A stretch of 64,000 nucleotides of DNA from Paenibacillaceae bacterium GAS479 (lineage in GTDB: Bacteria > Bacillota > Bacilli > Paenibacillales > Paenibacillaceae). The position numbers were made by a program, and so were the translations under genes. The notes beneath the pieces were generated by a model. That model searched no databases. It had not been told where the DNA came from and was given only the letters and a program-made list of their open reading frames with translations. The stretch is from NCBI GenBank assembly GCA_900105225.1, contig LT629764.1, positions 1,812,501-1,876,500 of the forward strand, in the 5' to 3' direction. Positions 43,337-52,562 of this stretch are shown in pieces (positions within the stretch are counted from its first letter, which is position 1; each line of letters starts with the position of its first letter).

Positions 43337-43546
43337 TTAAACGATCAGTTCAACCAGTTTAGAGATCCCGATGTCAAGAAGCCAAAAGTAAATCGTCACA
43401 AACACGATCGTAACAAGAACAACGATCGTATAGCTTGTTAACTCTTTACGGTTTGGCCAGCGTACTTTCTTAAGCTCAGCCCAACTGTCTGCGAAGAACT
43501 CAAATGTTGTTCCGAAGTTTCGCTTGATCTTTGCAAGGAAAGCCAC
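43337..43546 (-). CDS. secE: Protein translocase subunit SecE
   Basis: 69 aa, the short single-TM form. An amphipathic helix with SWAELKKVRWPNRKEL precedes one membrane segment (about 40-60). The start is a GTG (43544-43546) with GGAGGTG 7 nt upstream. 18 bp after rpmG. Confidence 0.96.
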   Translation of the reverse strand: MAFLAKIKRNFGTTFEFFADSWAELKKVRWPNRKELTSYTIVVLVTIVFVTIYFWLLDIGISKLVELIV

Positions 43547-43564
43547 CTGAACCCACCTCCATGA

Positions 43565-43714
43565 CTATCTCGTCTCGCGGTGAGGAGTATGCTCGTTGCA
43601 ATACTTGCAGAACTTCCTCATCTCCATACGGTCGGGGTGATTACGCTTGTTCTTGGTGTTGGTGTAGTTACGTTGCTTGCAGTTCGTGCAAGCAAGCGTG
43701 ATGATAACCCGCAT
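43565..43714 (-). CDS. rpmG: 50S ribosomal protein L33 (zinc-binding form)
   Basis: 49 aa: [17 protein letters not shown] at the start, [17 protein letters not shown] at the end. Two CxxC pairs (CTNC and CKYC) form the zinc ribbon. Start ATG 43712-43714 with GGAGGTG upstream. First gene of rpmG-secE-nusG. Confidence 0.95.
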   Translation of the reverse strand: MRVIITLACTNCKQRNYTNTKNKRNHPDRMEMRKFCKYCNEHTPHRETR

Positions 43715-43765
43715 TATAGGTCACCTCCAGATCTCAAAATAGTACAAGCCGACAACGTGCGAACG

Positions 43766-43798
43766 GACTCAAAAAGGCCTCAGGGCCTAATCCGAGTC
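43766..43798 (-). promoter_or_regulatory. Leader hairpin ahead of rpmG
   Basis: AGGCC (43775-43779) and GGCCT (43784-43788) with a 4-nt loop are flanked by outer GACTC (43766-43770) and GAGTC (43794-43798). On the minus strand the inner stem is followed by TTTTT, so it may act as a weak attenuator between the promoter and rpmG. Confidence 0.45.
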
Positions 43799-43807
43799 AC
43801 TCTAAGT

Positions 43808-43837
43808 ACCTTATCATACGGGATTCTCGCATGTCAA
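43808..43837 (-). promoter_or_regulatory. SigA promoter of rpmG-secE-nusG
   Basis: On the minus strand a consensus -35 TTGACA (43832-43837), an 18-bp spacer and a -10 TAAGGT (43808-43813). It reads through the leader hairpin into rpmG about 95 bp downstream. Confidence 0.6.
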
Positions 43838-43883
43838 TGCAATTCCATGAGGTCAAAAAGTCCGGGAGACCGCGCCGCAAGCG

Positions 43884-44056
43884 AAAAAACAGGCTTAGGC
43901 AGTACTTGAACGCCGCATGTTGGCGAATGCCGAATCGAGCACAACTTGTCGAGATGTACTGCTTTTCTGAACGGCTTTGGCACCCGCTTACCGGCATCGG
44001 GTTCGGAAGCGGGCAGCAAATCACTAGAGAAACCATTCTCTATTGGAATCAGTATA
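43884..44056 (-). ncRNA. Candidate structured RNA between sigH and rpmG
   Basis: On the minus strand a -10-like TATACT (44051-44056; weak -35) is followed by three successive inverted repeats: AGAGAA-acca-TTCTCT (44026-44041), CCCGCTT/AAGCGGG (43983-43989 with 44007-44013) and GCAGTAC/GTACTGC (43899-43905 with 43956-43962), then TTTTTT (43884-43889). There is no plausible protein here: the open frames have no ribosome binding site and no recognisable content. It does not match tRNA, 5S, 6S, SRP or RNase P features that I can check by eye. Tentative. Confidence 0.35.
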
Positions 44057-44123
44057 GCCCTTTTCAAAGACTTCTAAAACTGCAGTTGAATAGGCGGCGT
44101 TAAGGTTCAAAGCCCTTGAGTGT

Positions 44124-44146
44124 AAAAAAAAGACCCCGAAGGGTCC
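44124..44146 (-). terminator. Intrinsic terminator of sigH
   Basis: GACCC (44133-44137) and GGGTC (44142-44146) with a CGAA loop; eight T follow on the minus strand. It lies 23 bp past the sigH stop. Confidence 0.88.
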
Positions 44147-44168
44147 CAGTGACAGAATCGCCGATTCA

Positions 44169-44819
44169 CTAGATGCTTACATTGCGAAGCTCCAGGTATT
44201 TCTCCAGCTTGCGTTTAACACGCTGAAGCGCATTGTCGATGGACTTCACATGGCGGTCCAAGTCGACGGCAATTTCCTGGTACGAACGTCCGTCCAGGTA
44301 CAACATTAACACCTTGCGCTCAAGATCGCTCAGAATCTCGGACATCTTGTCCTCAAGACCGACGAACTCTTCCTTATTGATCATCAACTCTTCCGGATCG
44401 CTTACACGAGTGCCACAAATGACATCAAGCAACGTACGATCGGAATCTTCATCGTAGATAGGCTTGTCAAGAGAAACATAGGAATTCAGCGGAATATGCT
44501 TCTGCCGTGTAGCCGTCTTGATCGCAGTAATGATCTGCCGGGTGATGCAAAGCTCGGCGAAAGCCTTGAAGGATGCCAGCTTGTCCCCCCTGAAATCTCG
44601 GATGGACTTGTATAGACCGATCATACCCTCTTGAACAATGTCTTCCCTGTCGGCGCCGATCAGGAAGTAAGAACGAGCCTTAGCTCTAACAAAGTTCCGG
44701 TATTTGTTGATCAGATACTCCAGCGCTTCGCTATCGCCTATGCGCACCGCCTCGACGATGTCCTCATCCGTCCGGCAGTCATAATCATGCGTACTCCATT
44801 CTCTGAGGTCGATGCTCAC
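44169..44819 (-). CDS. sigH: RNA polymerase sigma factor SigH (Spo0H)
   Basis: 216 aa (B. subtilis 218). Region 2: DREDIVQEGMIGLYKSIRDF and RQIITAIKTATRQKHIPLN; region 4: LDGRSYQEIAVDLDRHVKSI. SigH directs early sporulation and stationary-phase genes such as spo0F, kinA and ftsAZ promoters. The start is a GTG (44817-44819) with GGAGGGA 8 nt upstream. Gene order rae1-sigH-rpmG-secE-nusG is that of Bacillus. A SigA promoter lies 90 bp upstream. Confidence 0.96.
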   Translation of the reverse strand: MSIDLREWSTHDYDCRTDEDIVEAVRIGDSEALEYLINKYRNFVRAKARSYFLIGADREDIVQEGMIGLYKSIRDFRGDKLASFKAFAELCITRQIITAIKTATRQKHIPLNSYVSLDKPIYDEDSDRTLLDVICGTRVSDPEELMINKEEFVGLEDKMSEILSDLERKVLMLYLDGRSYQEIAVDLDRHVKSIDNALQRVKRKLEKYLELRNVSI

Positions 44820-44907
44820 AAACTATCCCTCCGGCCTGCAAAGCGTGCACAGCTAGTCTATTAGGTAATGCTGAAACCGGTCAAAATTGCCAAAAATGAA
44901 TAAGCCA

Positions 44908-44937
44908 AGTATACAAGACCTCTCTTGACATCGTCAA
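44908..44937 (-). promoter_or_regulatory. SigA promoter of sigH
   Basis: On the minus strand TTGACG (44932-44937), 18 bp, TATACT (44908-44913). The region upstream (44940-45048) is AT-rich with a perfect palindrome CACAATTGTG (45033-45042); in B. subtilis the sigH promoter is repressed by AbrB, which favours such AT-rich DNA. Confidence 0.6.
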
Positions 44938-45048
44938 TGCAAACGAGCGTTCTATATCCAATAATAAATACTATAACTGGATACAGATGGGTTGAAATCG
45001 CTTTTTTGGCGGCAATTAAACTGACATAATTGTAACACAATTGTGAAC

Positions 45049-45570
45049 TTACTGGCCTCGGCGCATCCGTTCCAGCTTCATTCGCGCCTCCAAGCTCAAG
45101 TTTCCGTCAATCGAATTGCGTCCGCGCGGCTTCTCCTCGCGAAGTGATCGGGCAATCTGTTGACGATTTTGATCCAATTCTAGCTTCAGCTCACGTGCGG
45201 ACAGACGCAGCGCTCCCTTGCCGAAGGCAACATGCTGCTCCACCGAGTCCGAAGTGGCTACATAAATGCTTCGGCTGCGTTTACGTAACTCACCTGCAAG
45301 TCGCTCTATGCATTCATCGGCTGTTTCCTTCTCTTTTGTGAACACTACTGTGATTTTGTACTGTTTGTAAGCGGAGCGGCTGCCGGCCACTTGGTAAGCG
45401 TCAAACACCACGTAGACCTGCATTCCTGTATAACCCTGATAATCGGCTAGCAAATCAAGGAGTTTCTCTCTCGCCTCTTCGAGATTTGTCTCCTTCAAAC
45501 GCTCCAGCTCAGGCCACGCTCCGATAATGTTGTAGCCGTCCACCAACAGGACGTCCGGCTGACGAGCCAT
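45049..45570 (-). CDS. rae1: Ribosome-associated endoribonuclease Rae1 (YacP), NYN domain
   Basis: 173 aa. NYN/PIN-like fold: acidic residues in VLLVDGYNIIGAW (about 7-19), VVFDAY, and the late ATSDSVEQH. B. subtilis Rae1 cuts mRNA in the ribosomal A site. The C-terminal ~30 residues are basic. It begins 6 bp after the rlmB stop with no clear RBS, so translation may be coupled. Last gene of the T-box operon cysE-cysS-mrnC-rlmB-rae1. Confidence 0.9.
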   Translation of the reverse strand: MARQPDVLLVDGYNIIGAWPELERLKETNLEEAREKLLDLLADYQGYTGMQVYVVFDAYQVAGSRSAYKQYKITVVFTKEKETADECIERLAGELRKRSRSIYVATSDSVEQHVAFGKGALRLSARELKLELDQNRQQIARSLREEKPRGRNSIDGNLSLEARMKLERMRRGQ

Positions 45571-45576
45571 CGCCGG

Positions 45577-46362
45577 CTAAAGGCTTCTGCGTTGCCGGAC
45601 GACCTCGTACATAAGTACACCGGCAGCCACAGAGGCATTCAAGGAATTCAGCTGGCCGAGCATCGGCAGCTTCACCAAAAAATCGCATTTTTCGCGAATC
45701 AGCCTGCCCATGCCCTTGGCCTCGTTCCCGATCACAAGCGCAAGCGGCAGATTGAAGTCCGTACGATATACGTCCTGGCTGGCACTGACGTCAGCTCCGG
45801 CGATCCAGATGCCTTCCTGCTTCAACGTCTCTATCGTCTGTGCCAAGTTAGTGACGCGTGCAACGGGTACATGCTCCGCTGCTCCAGCGGATGTTTTCCA
45901 GACCGTTGCAGTGAGGCCAGCGGCGCGCCGCTTCGGAATGATGACACCATGCACACCCGTACATTCGGCAGTCCGCAGAATCGAGCCAAGGTTATGCGGA
46001 TCCTCGATCTCATCCAAAATGAGCAACAACGGCGTTTCACCACTTGCCTTAGCCCGCGCTAGCAGCTCGTCCAATTCCGCATAGCGGTATGCGGCCGCTT
46101 GGGCAACTACGCCTTGATGGGCAACACCGAGGCCGAGCTGGTCCAGTCGCCGTTTATCGACAAATTGCACGACAAGACCGGCACTTTTCGCCTCTGCCAG
46201 AATTGGCGCCACCGACGGTTTCTGCACCGTGTCGGCAATCCATATTTTATTAAGCTCGCGGCCGGAGCGGAGCGCTTCGAGAACGGGATGTTTACCTGCA
46301 ATCCAGTCCTGCCCTTGCTCCTCCTCTTGAATATCGTTTTGAGTTGTTTTGTTATTGGCCAT
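45577..46362 (-). CDS. rlmB: 23S rRNA (guanosine-2'-O-)-methyltransferase RlmB-type (SpoU)
   Basis: 261 aa. An N-terminal substrate-binding domain (about 18-95) precedes a SPOUT domain with the trefoil-knot motifs LDEIEDPHNLGSILRTAE (motif 1), VIGNEAKGMGRLI (motif 2) and MLGQLNSLNASVAAGVLMYE (motif 3). It methylates a conserved 23S guanosine or possibly tRNA. Its ATG overlaps the end of mrnC by 11 bp; GGAG lies 7 nt upstream. Confidence 0.93.
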   Translation of the reverse strand: MANNKTTQNDIQEEEQGQDWIAGKHPVLEALRSGRELNKIWIADTVQKPSVAPILAEAKSAGLVVQFVDKRRLDQLGLGVAHQGVVAQAAAYRYAELDELLARAKASGETPLLLILDEIEDPHNLGSILRTAECTGVHGVIIPKRRAAGLTATVWKTSAGAAEHVPVARVTNLAQTIETLKQEGIWIAGADVSASQDVYRTDFNLPLALVIGNEAKGMGRLIREKCDFLVKLPMLGQLNSLNASVAAGVLMYEVVRQRRSL

Positions 46363-46924
46363 GCTTGGTCTCCTTCTGGCGGTCTTCGTCTACTGTTGCG
46401 AATACAACCGCCGTCAATTCCCGAATCCTTTCGGTCCGGCCCTTATAATATAAAAATCCGATCAGGCATTCCATCGCGGTTGCCAGACGGTAATCATGCG
46501 GATCCGCGTTGCGCGGAGGCTGTCCGGACTTGGTGTTGCGCCCGCGGCGCACCACATCCTGCTCCTCTTCACTCAGCATCGGCGACCAAAGCTCCAACCA
46601 GCGGCGCTGCGCCTTCGCGCAGACGATGCTAGTCGCCGCGCGATGCAACTGGTTCGGCTTCAGCTTCTCTCCGGCGACGAGATGCTGGCGAACCAACAGC
46701 TCGAATACAGCATCTCCGGTGTAAGCCAGTACAACAGGGTTCAAAAACTCCGGTTGCTTGGAGGGCGGCTCAAAGGGCAGCGATTGAAAGACTGCCCCGG
46801 TTGGCGAGGCGGCCCCCTCCGTTCCTAACGGGGCAGGTCCAGCCTGGTCATTTTCCACTGCCTCTACCACCGGCCCAGTCTGCCGCTGGTCCTCTACCGA
46901 CGGTTCCTTCGCTGACTCGCTCAT
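46352..46924 (-). CDS. mrnC: Mini-ribonuclease III
   Basis: 190 aa from the ATG at 46922-46924 (GGAGG 5 nt upstream), overlapping the cysS stop (ATGA). The RNase III catalytic domain (about 58-180) has LNPVVLAYTGDAVFELLVR with catalytic Asp and AMECLIGFLYY with catalytic Glu; it lacks the dsRNA-binding domain. MrnC matures 23S rRNA ends. B. subtilis MrnC is 143 aa: the first ~50 residues here, Pro/Gly/Glu-rich and likely disordered, are extra. Confidence 0.92.
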   Translation of the reverse strand: MSESAKEPSVEDQRQTGPVVEAVENDQAGPAPLGTEGAASPTGAVFQSLPFEPPSKQPEFLNPVVLAYTGDAVFELLVRQHLVAGEKLKPNQLHRAATSIVCAKAQRRWLELWSPMLSEEEQDVVRRGRNTKSGQPPRNADPHDYRLATAMECLIGFLYYKGRTERIRELTAVVFATVDEDRQKETKHGQ

Positions 46925-48393
46925 TTGCGCCTCCAGCGGATGCCCTGCGGGGTATCCTCTAGCAAAATGCCTTGCTCCGCCAGTAAATCGCGAATTTCGT
47001 CGGCACGCTTCCAATTCTTCTCCGAGCGCACCTTGATGCGTTCGGCGATGAGTGCGTCAACTTCCGCATCCAGCAAGCCAGCGGCTGCATCAACCGTCGG
47101 AAGCAACCCGAGCACCCCGTTCAGCGAATCCATCAATCCCAGGACGGCGTCGATCGATTGCGCCGCTACAATCGGCTGCTTGAGCAGTTGGTTCGCTTCC
47201 GCCACTAGTTCGAACAGCACCGTGATTGCATCCGGCGTATTGAAGTCGTCATCCATTTTGGCGGTGAAGCGCAGCTTCAGCTCTTGCAGACGCGCGTCTA
47301 GCGACGCATCACCGGAAGCTGGCTCATAGCGCAAGGCGCCAATTGGCGCATCCTCTACTGGGTGCCAGCCTGCGGCATGCGAACCGTCAGGGGATACCGC
47401 AGCTAACCGGTGCTCCAGGTTGACGCGGCAGTTGGCGATGCGCTCCACGCTGCCGAGCGCCTGCTCTACCGTATCGTCGCTGAAGTTCAGCGGCGCGCGG
47501 TAATGGCCGGAGAGCATGAAGTACCGGATCGCCTCCGGCTTGATACGCTTCAGCAGCTCGTGGACGGTGATGCCGTTGCCGAGCGATTTCGACATTTTCT
47601 GATTGTCGATGTTGATGAAGCCGTTATGCATCCAGTAGTTAGAAAGCGGCTTGCCGGTCAACGATTCTGACTGAGCGCACTCGCATTCATGATGCGGGAA
47701 CTGCAAGTCGTTGCCGCCGCCGTGAATGTCCAGCGTATCGCCAAGGTACTTGCGCGCCATAGCCGAGCACTCGATGTGCCAGCCAGGACGGCCCGGTCCC
47801 CAAGGGCTCTCCCAGCTGATTTCGCCAGGTTTTGCGCTTTTCCACAATACGAAGTCCTGCGGATCTTCCTTGCGTTCGTCAATACCGATACGGATACCGA
47901 GCTGAAGCTCCTCCATATTCTGATGCGACAGTTGACCGTAATTCGCGAATGACTTGGTGCGGAAATAAACGTCACCGGCACTCGGATAAGCAGCCCCTTG
48001 AGCTACCAGTTCTTCGATGAAGGTGATAATCTCTGAAACATGCTCTGTAACGCGCGGATTGCGGGTCGCCCGCTTCACGCCGAGCCCTTCCGTATCCTCA
48101 TAAAATGCCGCGATGAACCGCTCCGCTACATCAGGCACGCTCGTGCCGAGCTGTTCCGCCTTGCGGATCAGCTTGTCGTCGACATCCGTGAAGTTGACGA
48201 GATAATCGACTTCATACCCGATCGCTTCCAAATACCGTCTAGATACGTCGAAAAAGATCGCAGGACGCGCGTTTCCGATATGGATGTAGTCGTATACGGT
48301 CGGACCGCAGACATACATCTTTACTTTACCCGGTTCTTGAGGAATAAACGCTTCCTGCTTCCGGCTCATTGTATTGTAGATTTGCAGACTCAT
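46921..48393 (-). CDS. cysS: Cysteinyl-tRNA synthetase
   Basis: 490 aa (B. subtilis 466). Class I enzyme: HIGN (HIGNARPA), KMSKS, and zinc-binding Cys/His including [19 protein letters not shown] and PHHECE. An insertion of about 25 residues ([17 protein letters not shown] region, about 345-375) lies in the C-terminal helical part. It ends in ATGA shared with mrnC. Two base pairs after cysE and under the same tRNA-Cys T-box. Confidence 0.96.
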   Translation of the reverse strand: MSLQIYNTMSRKQEAFIPQEPGKVKMYVCGPTVYDYIHIGNARPAIFFDVSRRYLEAIGYEVDYLVNFTDVDDKLIRKAEQLGTSVPDVAERFIAAFYEDTEGLGVKRATRNPRVTEHVSEIITFIEELVAQGAAYPSAGDVYFRTKSFANYGQLSHQNMEELQLGIRIGIDERKEDPQDFVLWKSAKPGEISWESPWGPGRPGWHIECSAMARKYLGDTLDIHGGGNDLQFPHHECECAQSESLTGKPLSNYWMHNGFINIDNQKMSKSLGNGITVHELLKRIKPEAIRYFMLSGHYRAPLNFSDDTVEQALGSVERIANCRVNLEHRLAAVSPDGSHAAGWHPVEDAPIGALRYEPASGDASLDARLQELKLRFTAKMDDDFNTPDAITVLFELVAEANQLLKQPIVAAQSIDAVLGLMDSLNGVLGLLPTVDAAAGLLDAEVDALIAERIKVRSEKNWKRADEIRDLLAEQGILLEDTPQGIRWRRK

Positions 48394-48395
48394 CG

Positions 48396-49100
48396 TTACA
48401 GTTCGCCTCCACCTACCGGCATCTTAACCGGTTGCTGCTCTGAGGGCTCCCGCTCCGCTACACTGCTCTCGCGCAGCGAATTCACTTCGGCCCTCAGGGT
48501 ATTGATTTCATTTTGCATGCTTCGGAACATCTCGATGACAGGATCGGGCAGCTGCGTGTGATCAAGCCGATCACCCACACGTTGTCCGTTGCGCTTGACG
48601 ATACGACCGGGATTGCCCACAACGGTGCTGTTATCCGGTACTTCGCGTAGAACGACGGAGTTGGAGCCGATATTGCAATTTTCCCCGACACGGAATGAGC
48701 CAAGCACCTTGGCTCCGGACCCAATGACCACATTGCTGCCGATTGTCGGGTGCCGCTTGCCCTTCTCTTTGCCGGTTCCCCCCAGCGTCACGCCTTGGTA
48801 AATAACCACATCATCGCCGATCTCGCATGTTTCCCCAATGACCACACCCATGCCGTGATCGATGAACAACCGATTGCCGATTCTCGCTCCAGGATGGATT
48901 TCAATTCCCGTCATAAATCGGCTTACCTGAGAAACGATACGCGCCAGCGTGTAAAACTTCCGCTTGAACAGCATATGCGCAACCCGGTGCGCCCAGATCG
49001 CATGCAGGCCGGAATAGGTAAATACGACCTCGAACATGCTGCGCGCGGCGGGATCGTTGTCGAACACCGCACGAATATCGGACTTAATATGTCGTAACAT
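48396..49100 (-). CDS. cysE: Serine O-acetyltransferase
   Basis: 234 aa. N-terminal helices (1-65), then a left-handed beta-helix of hexapeptide repeats with [19 protein letters not shown] (catalytic His/Asp) and [12 protein letters not shown], and a C-terminal tail of about 60 residues. It makes O-acetylserine for cysteine synthesis. The start was set at the ATG at 49098-49100 with GGGGGG 8 nt upstream; a longer frame precedes it. First gene after the T-box. Confidence 0.95.
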   Translation of the reverse strand: MLRHIKSDIRAVFDNDPAARSMFEVVFTYSGLHAIWAHRVAHMLFKRKFYTLARIVSQVSRFMTGIEIHPGARIGNRLFIDHGMGVVIGETCEIGDDVVIYQGVTLGGTGKEKGKRHPTIGSNVVIGSGAKVLGSFRVGENCNIGSNSVVLREVPDNSTVVGNPGRIVKRNGQRVGDRLDHTQLPDPVIEMFRSMQNEINTLRAEVNSLRESSVAEREPSEQQPVKMPVGGGEL

Positions 49101-49221
49101 GTTTTTCGCCCCCCCATTTGGGCATATATGCAAGACAATACGGCTTCGCCGGTCCTTCGACGATGTCCGTATGTGAATGAATTACGAGAATGTTATCCAT
49201 AGGGATAAATACTCTCGTATG

Positions 49222-49256
49222 AAAAAAAGCCTCCGCAGCCATAGGGCTGCAGAGGC
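49222..49256 (-). terminator. T-box-controlled terminator ahead of cysE
   Basis: GCCTCCGCAGCC (49229-49240) and GGCTGCAGAGGC (49245-49256) form an 11-12-bp stem with one mismatch and a 4-nt loop; seven T follow on the minus strand (A-run 49222-49228). It lies directly after the T-box sequence, the expected place for the terminator that competes with the antiterminator. Confidence 0.93.
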
Positions 49257-49655
49257 GTCATTCACGCGGTTCCACTCTGCGGTACAGGGCCATCCGAGGC
49301 AACCGGCTCCACCGCGTGTCGGCGATATTAAATCGATCGCCTGTGGGTAAACCGGCCGAACGGAAAACGGCCCTGTCTCATATGGCCTGTAACGCGGCCG
49401 GACGTTGCCGCCTACCCCTGCGTCAGCTCTTGTCTTGGCCGGAACGAGGGTTCCGGGAGCGTTCACAGGATCGGAGCAAAGCTCACAGGTGCATTGGACG
49501 CGCCGTCGGAATGGACATCTCGCAGCCAGTCGGCAATCGGCGCTGTGCATGCTTGCATAGGCCGGATGCGTGACGGATGTCCTCTCTGCTATCCCGGATA
49601 TGGCGTTCCTCTCCTGCTCAAAGCCTGTCAATTTCGATCAGCATGTGCCTGAATT
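49257..49655 (-). promoter_or_regulatory. T-box riboswitch (tRNA-Cys) of the cysE operon
   Basis: On the minus strand the T-box is AGAGTGGAACCGCG (49265-49278; consensus AGGGTGGnACCGCG). Stem I is recognisable upstream: an AGAGAG motif, an apical stem GGACATC/GATGTCC (49576-49582 with 49513-49519) and, on the 3' side, a UGC triplet followed by A (49491-49493), a Cys specifier. Uncharged tRNA-Cys would stabilise the antiterminator and turn on cysE-cysS-mrnC-rlmB-rae1. The leader is about 430 nt to the terminator, longer than many T-boxes. Confidence 0.92.
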
Positions 49656-49661
49656 ACATCT

Positions 49662-49689
49662 AGTATAACCCAAAAGCGGCAAAGTGCAA
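49662..49689 (-). promoter_or_regulatory. SigA promoter of the T-box cysE operon
   Basis: On the minus strand TTGCAC (49684-49689), 16 bp, TATACT (49662-49667). It lies between gltX (stop 49759) and the T-box leader. I see no terminator for gltX in the remaining 70 bp, so read-through from gltX into the T-box leader is possible. Confidence 0.65.
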
Positions 49690-49758
49690 GGAGCGGCGCA
49701 GACGTTGGGCTCTAGCTACGAGCGAGCGGCGAGCCAGGATGGACGAGCCGACTCTGCT

Positions 49759-51234
49759 TTAGCCTTGCAGCCGAGCGCGCAGCCGTGCGGCTACCTTTTC
49801 GCTGCCAAGCAGCACGATCGTGCGGTTCAGGTCGGAGCCATGTGTTTGACCGGTAATGGCGGCGCGGATCGGCATGAACAGCGCTTTGCCTTTGCAGCCG
49901 GTTTCCTTTTGGACCGACTTGATGAGCGCCTTCACACTATCTTCGTTCCAAGCTTCAGGCTCCAGCGTTTCCAGTCCTGCGAGGAAAGCCGACAAAACCT
50001 GCGGAACGGTCTCTTCCGCCAGTACTTCGCGAGCTTCCGCCTCATCCTCGAAAGATTCCAGGAAGAACAGCTCGGTCAGCTCCACGATTTCCGCTCCCCA
50101 GCGCAGCTTGTCGCGGTACAGGTCAATTAAGCTAGTGACCCATTCGCGCTCCCGCGCGTCCGGCTCTCCGCTGACACGGCCAGCCTTTTGCAAATGGGGC
50201 AGACATAGATCGACAAGACGCGGCAGATCCAGCTTTTTGATATATTCATTGTTCATCCAGGCCAGCTTGGTCGTGTCGAACACGGCTGGACTGCGGCTGA
50301 GGCGCGCAGAATCGAATACTTCCACTAGTTCCTCACGAGTGAACAGCTCCTGCTCGCCCTCCGGCGACCAGCCGAGCAAAGCGATGAAGTTGAACAACGT
50401 CTCCGGCAAATAGCCGAGCTGCTCGTATTGCTCGATGAATTGAATGATCGACTCATCGCGCTTGCTAAGCTTTTTGCGCTGCTCGTTGACGATAAGCGTC
50501 ATATGAGCGAACAACGGCGGCTCCCAGCCGAGAGCTTCATAGATCATCAGTTGACGCGGTGTATTGGAGATATGATCCTCGCCCCGCAGCACATGGGAGA
50601 TACGCATCTCATGGTCGTCAACCGCTACTGCGAAGTTGTAGGTCGGGATTCCGTCTTTTTTCACGATGACAAAATCGCCCGTCTCCTTCGTATCGATGCT
50701 GATCGTACCTTTGACCATGTCGTTCCAGGTGTAAGTACGGTCCTCTGGAACACGGAAACGAATGCTTGCGACGCGGCCTTCCGCCTCAAACGCAGCCTCC
50801 TGCTCCGGCGTCAAATTCCGGTGACGGCCCGAGTAGCGCGGCGTCTCTCCGCGTGCCGTCTGCTCCTCGCGCTCCTGCTCAAGCTCTTGCTCCGTGCAGT
50901 AGCAGCGGTACGCAAGTCCTTGGTCCAACAATTGCTGCCAATAGGCGTTGTAGATGTCGAGACGCTCCGTTTGGCGATAGGGGCCGTAACCCCCACCGAT
51001 GTCAACGCTCTCGTCCCACGTAATGCCAAGCCAATTCATGAACTTAAGCTGGCTTTCCTCGCCACCGGCTACATTGCGCTTCACATCCGTATCCTCGATG
51101 CGGACGATAAACTTGCCGCCTTGCCTGCGAGCATATAAATAATTGAACAGAGCCGTGCGCGCGTTGCCGATATGCAGATGACCCGTCGGGGACGGGGCGT
51201 AGCGGACGCGGACCTCCTGATTAGCTTGTGCCAT
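49759..51234 (-). CDS. gltX: Glutamyl-tRNA synthetase
   Basis: 491 aa (B. subtilis 483). Class I motifs [16 protein letters not shown] and KLSKRDESI; zinc-like Cys in [13 protein letters not shown]. In Firmicutes the enzyme is usually non-discriminating and also charges tRNA-Gln for transamidation. The start was set at the ATG at 51232-51234 with AAGGAGG 11 nt upstream; ten in-frame codons precede it. It follows ispF after a 63-bp gap. Confidence 0.96.
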   Translation of the reverse strand: MAQANQEVRVRYAPSPTGHLHIGNARTALFNYLYARRQGGKFIVRIEDTDVKRNVAGGEESQLKFMNWLGITWDESVDIGGGYGPYRQTERLDIYNAYWQQLLDQGLAYRCYCTEQELEQEREEQTARGETPRYSGRHRNLTPEQEAAFEAEGRVASIRFRVPEDRTYTWNDMVKGTISIDTKETGDFVIVKKDGIPTYNFAVAVDDHEMRISHVLRGEDHISNTPRQLMIYEALGWEPPLFAHMTLIVNEQRKKLSKRDESIIQFIEQYEQLGYLPETLFNFIALLGWSPEGEQELFTREELVEVFDSARLSRSPAVFDTTKLAWMNNEYIKKLDLPRLVDLCLPHLQKAGRVSGEPDAREREWVTSLIDLYRDKLRWGAEIVELTELFFLESFEDEAEAREVLAEETVPQVLSAFLAGLETLEPEAWNEDSVKALIKSVQKETGCKGKALFMPIRAAITGQTHGSDLNRTIVLLGSEKVAARLRARLQG

Positions 51235-51297
51235 GGGTAGTCTTTCCTCCTTGAGCAATTGCAAAAAATGGTCGATAAGCCAAATAAGTGCCTCTGA

Positions 51298-51780
51298 TCA
51301 TAGCATATTCTTGACAAGGCAGACAACCGCTTGAGCCGCGATGCCCTCGCCCCTGCCAGGGAAACCGAGCTTCTCCGTTGTTGTCGCTTTTACATTCACC
51401 TGATCCTGCGTCGCTTCCAGTGCTTGGGCGATTATTGCAGCCATTGCCGGAATATACGGCGCCATTTTAGGCGCTTGTGCGATGATCGTGCAGTCCAGAT
51501 TGCCGAGGCGGTAGCCGCGCTCTTTGATCAGCGCCCATACATGCTCTAGCAGCTTCAGGCTGTCTGCGTCCTTGAACGCAGGATCCGTATCGGGAAAATG
51601 CTTGCCGATGTCGCCCAACGCCAGTGCGCCGAGCAGAGCATCGGCAATCGTGTGGAGCAGCACATCCGCATCGGAATGGCCGAGAAGACCTTTTTCATAG
51701 GGAATGGTCACACCTCCGATGATACAAGGGCGCCCCTCCACTAGCTGATGCACGTCAAAGCCTTGTCCTATCCGAATCAT
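51298..51780 (-). CDS. ispF: 2-C-methyl-D-erythritol 2,4-cyclodiphosphate synthase
   Basis: 160 aa. MEP (non-mevalonate) isoprenoid pathway, cyclisation step. [13 protein letters not shown] (zinc-binding Asp/His), [20 protein letters not shown] and [20 protein letters not shown] are conserved. The ATG overlaps the ispD stop (ATGA). Confidence 0.96.
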   Translation of the reverse strand: MIRIGQGFDVHQLVEGRPCIIGGVTIPYEKGLLGHSDADVLLHTIADALLGALALGDIGKHFPDTDPAFKDADSLKLLEHVWALIKERGYRLGNLDCTIIAQAPKMAPYIPAMAAIIAQALEATQDQVNVKATTTEKLGFPGRGEGIAAQAVVCLVKNML

Positions 51781-52526
51781 ATCTTGCTTCCCCTCTCCCG
51801 CTGTTCCAAAAGGAATTCCGCATAGGGAAGATCCTCTGGCGTTGTAATCTTGATGTTCGTATATTCACCCTCAGCGACCGATACCGAATCGCCAAGACGC
51901 TCGACCGCCATCGCATCATCGGTGCCGAGGAAGCCGTCGCGCAGCGCCTGGTCATGCGCCTCCAACAGCCGGACACGGCGAAAAGCTTGCGGCGTTTGGA
52001 TCGCCCACAAGCTTCTCCGGTCTGGCGTCGCCGTGATGACGCCGCCCTCGTCCACCTGCTTAATCGTGTCCTTGACCGGCACGGCCAGTACGGCCGCTCC
52101 CGTCTCCTCGGCCCGCTGCAGGCAGAGGCGCACAGTATTGGCCGTTACGAGCGGCCGCACGCCGTCATGGACTAGCGCCCACTCCGATCGCAGCCCGGTC
52201 ATGCCGAGCCGCACGGAATGCTGTCGCTCGCTGCCGCCCTCCAGCACCGCCGTCACCTTAGACAAGCGATAAGAGCGGCACCATTCCCGGCACCGCTCCA
52301 CATCGTCCGCTCCCGTCACGAGCACGATCTCCCCAATCTCCTCCATACTCTGGAACAGCTCCAATGTATGGATCAGCACGGGCTTGCCGCGCAGCTCCAG
52401 GAACTGCTTGCTCTCGGCAGTGCCCATGCGCGTACCGCGTCCGGCGGCGACGATGACCGCGCCCCAGCGAGGCTTGTCCATATCGTCGACGTGTAGACGT
52501 TCCTTACTCGTTGTCAATCCGCTCAC
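51777..52526 (-). CDS. ispD: 2-C-methyl-D-erythritol 4-phosphate cytidylyltransferase
   Basis: 249 aa with a GTG start (52524-52526), or about 234 aa from the ATG at 52479-52481; neither has a strong RBS. The nucleotidyltransferase core has [22 protein letters not shown] and [11 protein letters not shown] pathway CTP-coupling step. It lies between yacL and ispF as in Bacillus. Confidence 0.93.
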   Translation of the reverse strand: MSGLTTSKERLHVDDMDKPRWGAVIVAAGRGTRMGTAESKQFLELRGKPVLIHTLELFQSMEEIGEIVLVTGADDVERCREWCRSYRLSKVTAVLEGGSERQHSVRLGMTGLRSEWALVHDGVRPLVTANTVRLCLQRAEETGAAVLAVPVKDTIKQVDEGGVITATPDRRSLWAIQTPQAFRRVRLLEAHDQALRDGFLGTDDAMAVERLGDSVSVAEGEYTNIKITTPEDLPYAEFLLEQRERGSKI

Positions 52527-52562
52527 ATCCCGCTGTAACGTTTATCTCCCTATCATAACCCG

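Noticed and set aside
43834-44067. 77-codon minus-strand frame between rpmG and sigH
   Set aside because: TTG start without RBS, atypical composition, no domain, and it covers the inverted repeats better explained as RNA structure.
44820-45048. tRNA or riboswitch upstream of sigH
   Set aside because: No cloverleaf or known riboswitch motif; a simple promoter explains it.
49182-49631. 149-codon minus-strand frame ahead of cysE
   Set aside because: It lies entirely within the T-box leader and terminator; the RNA features explain the sequence.
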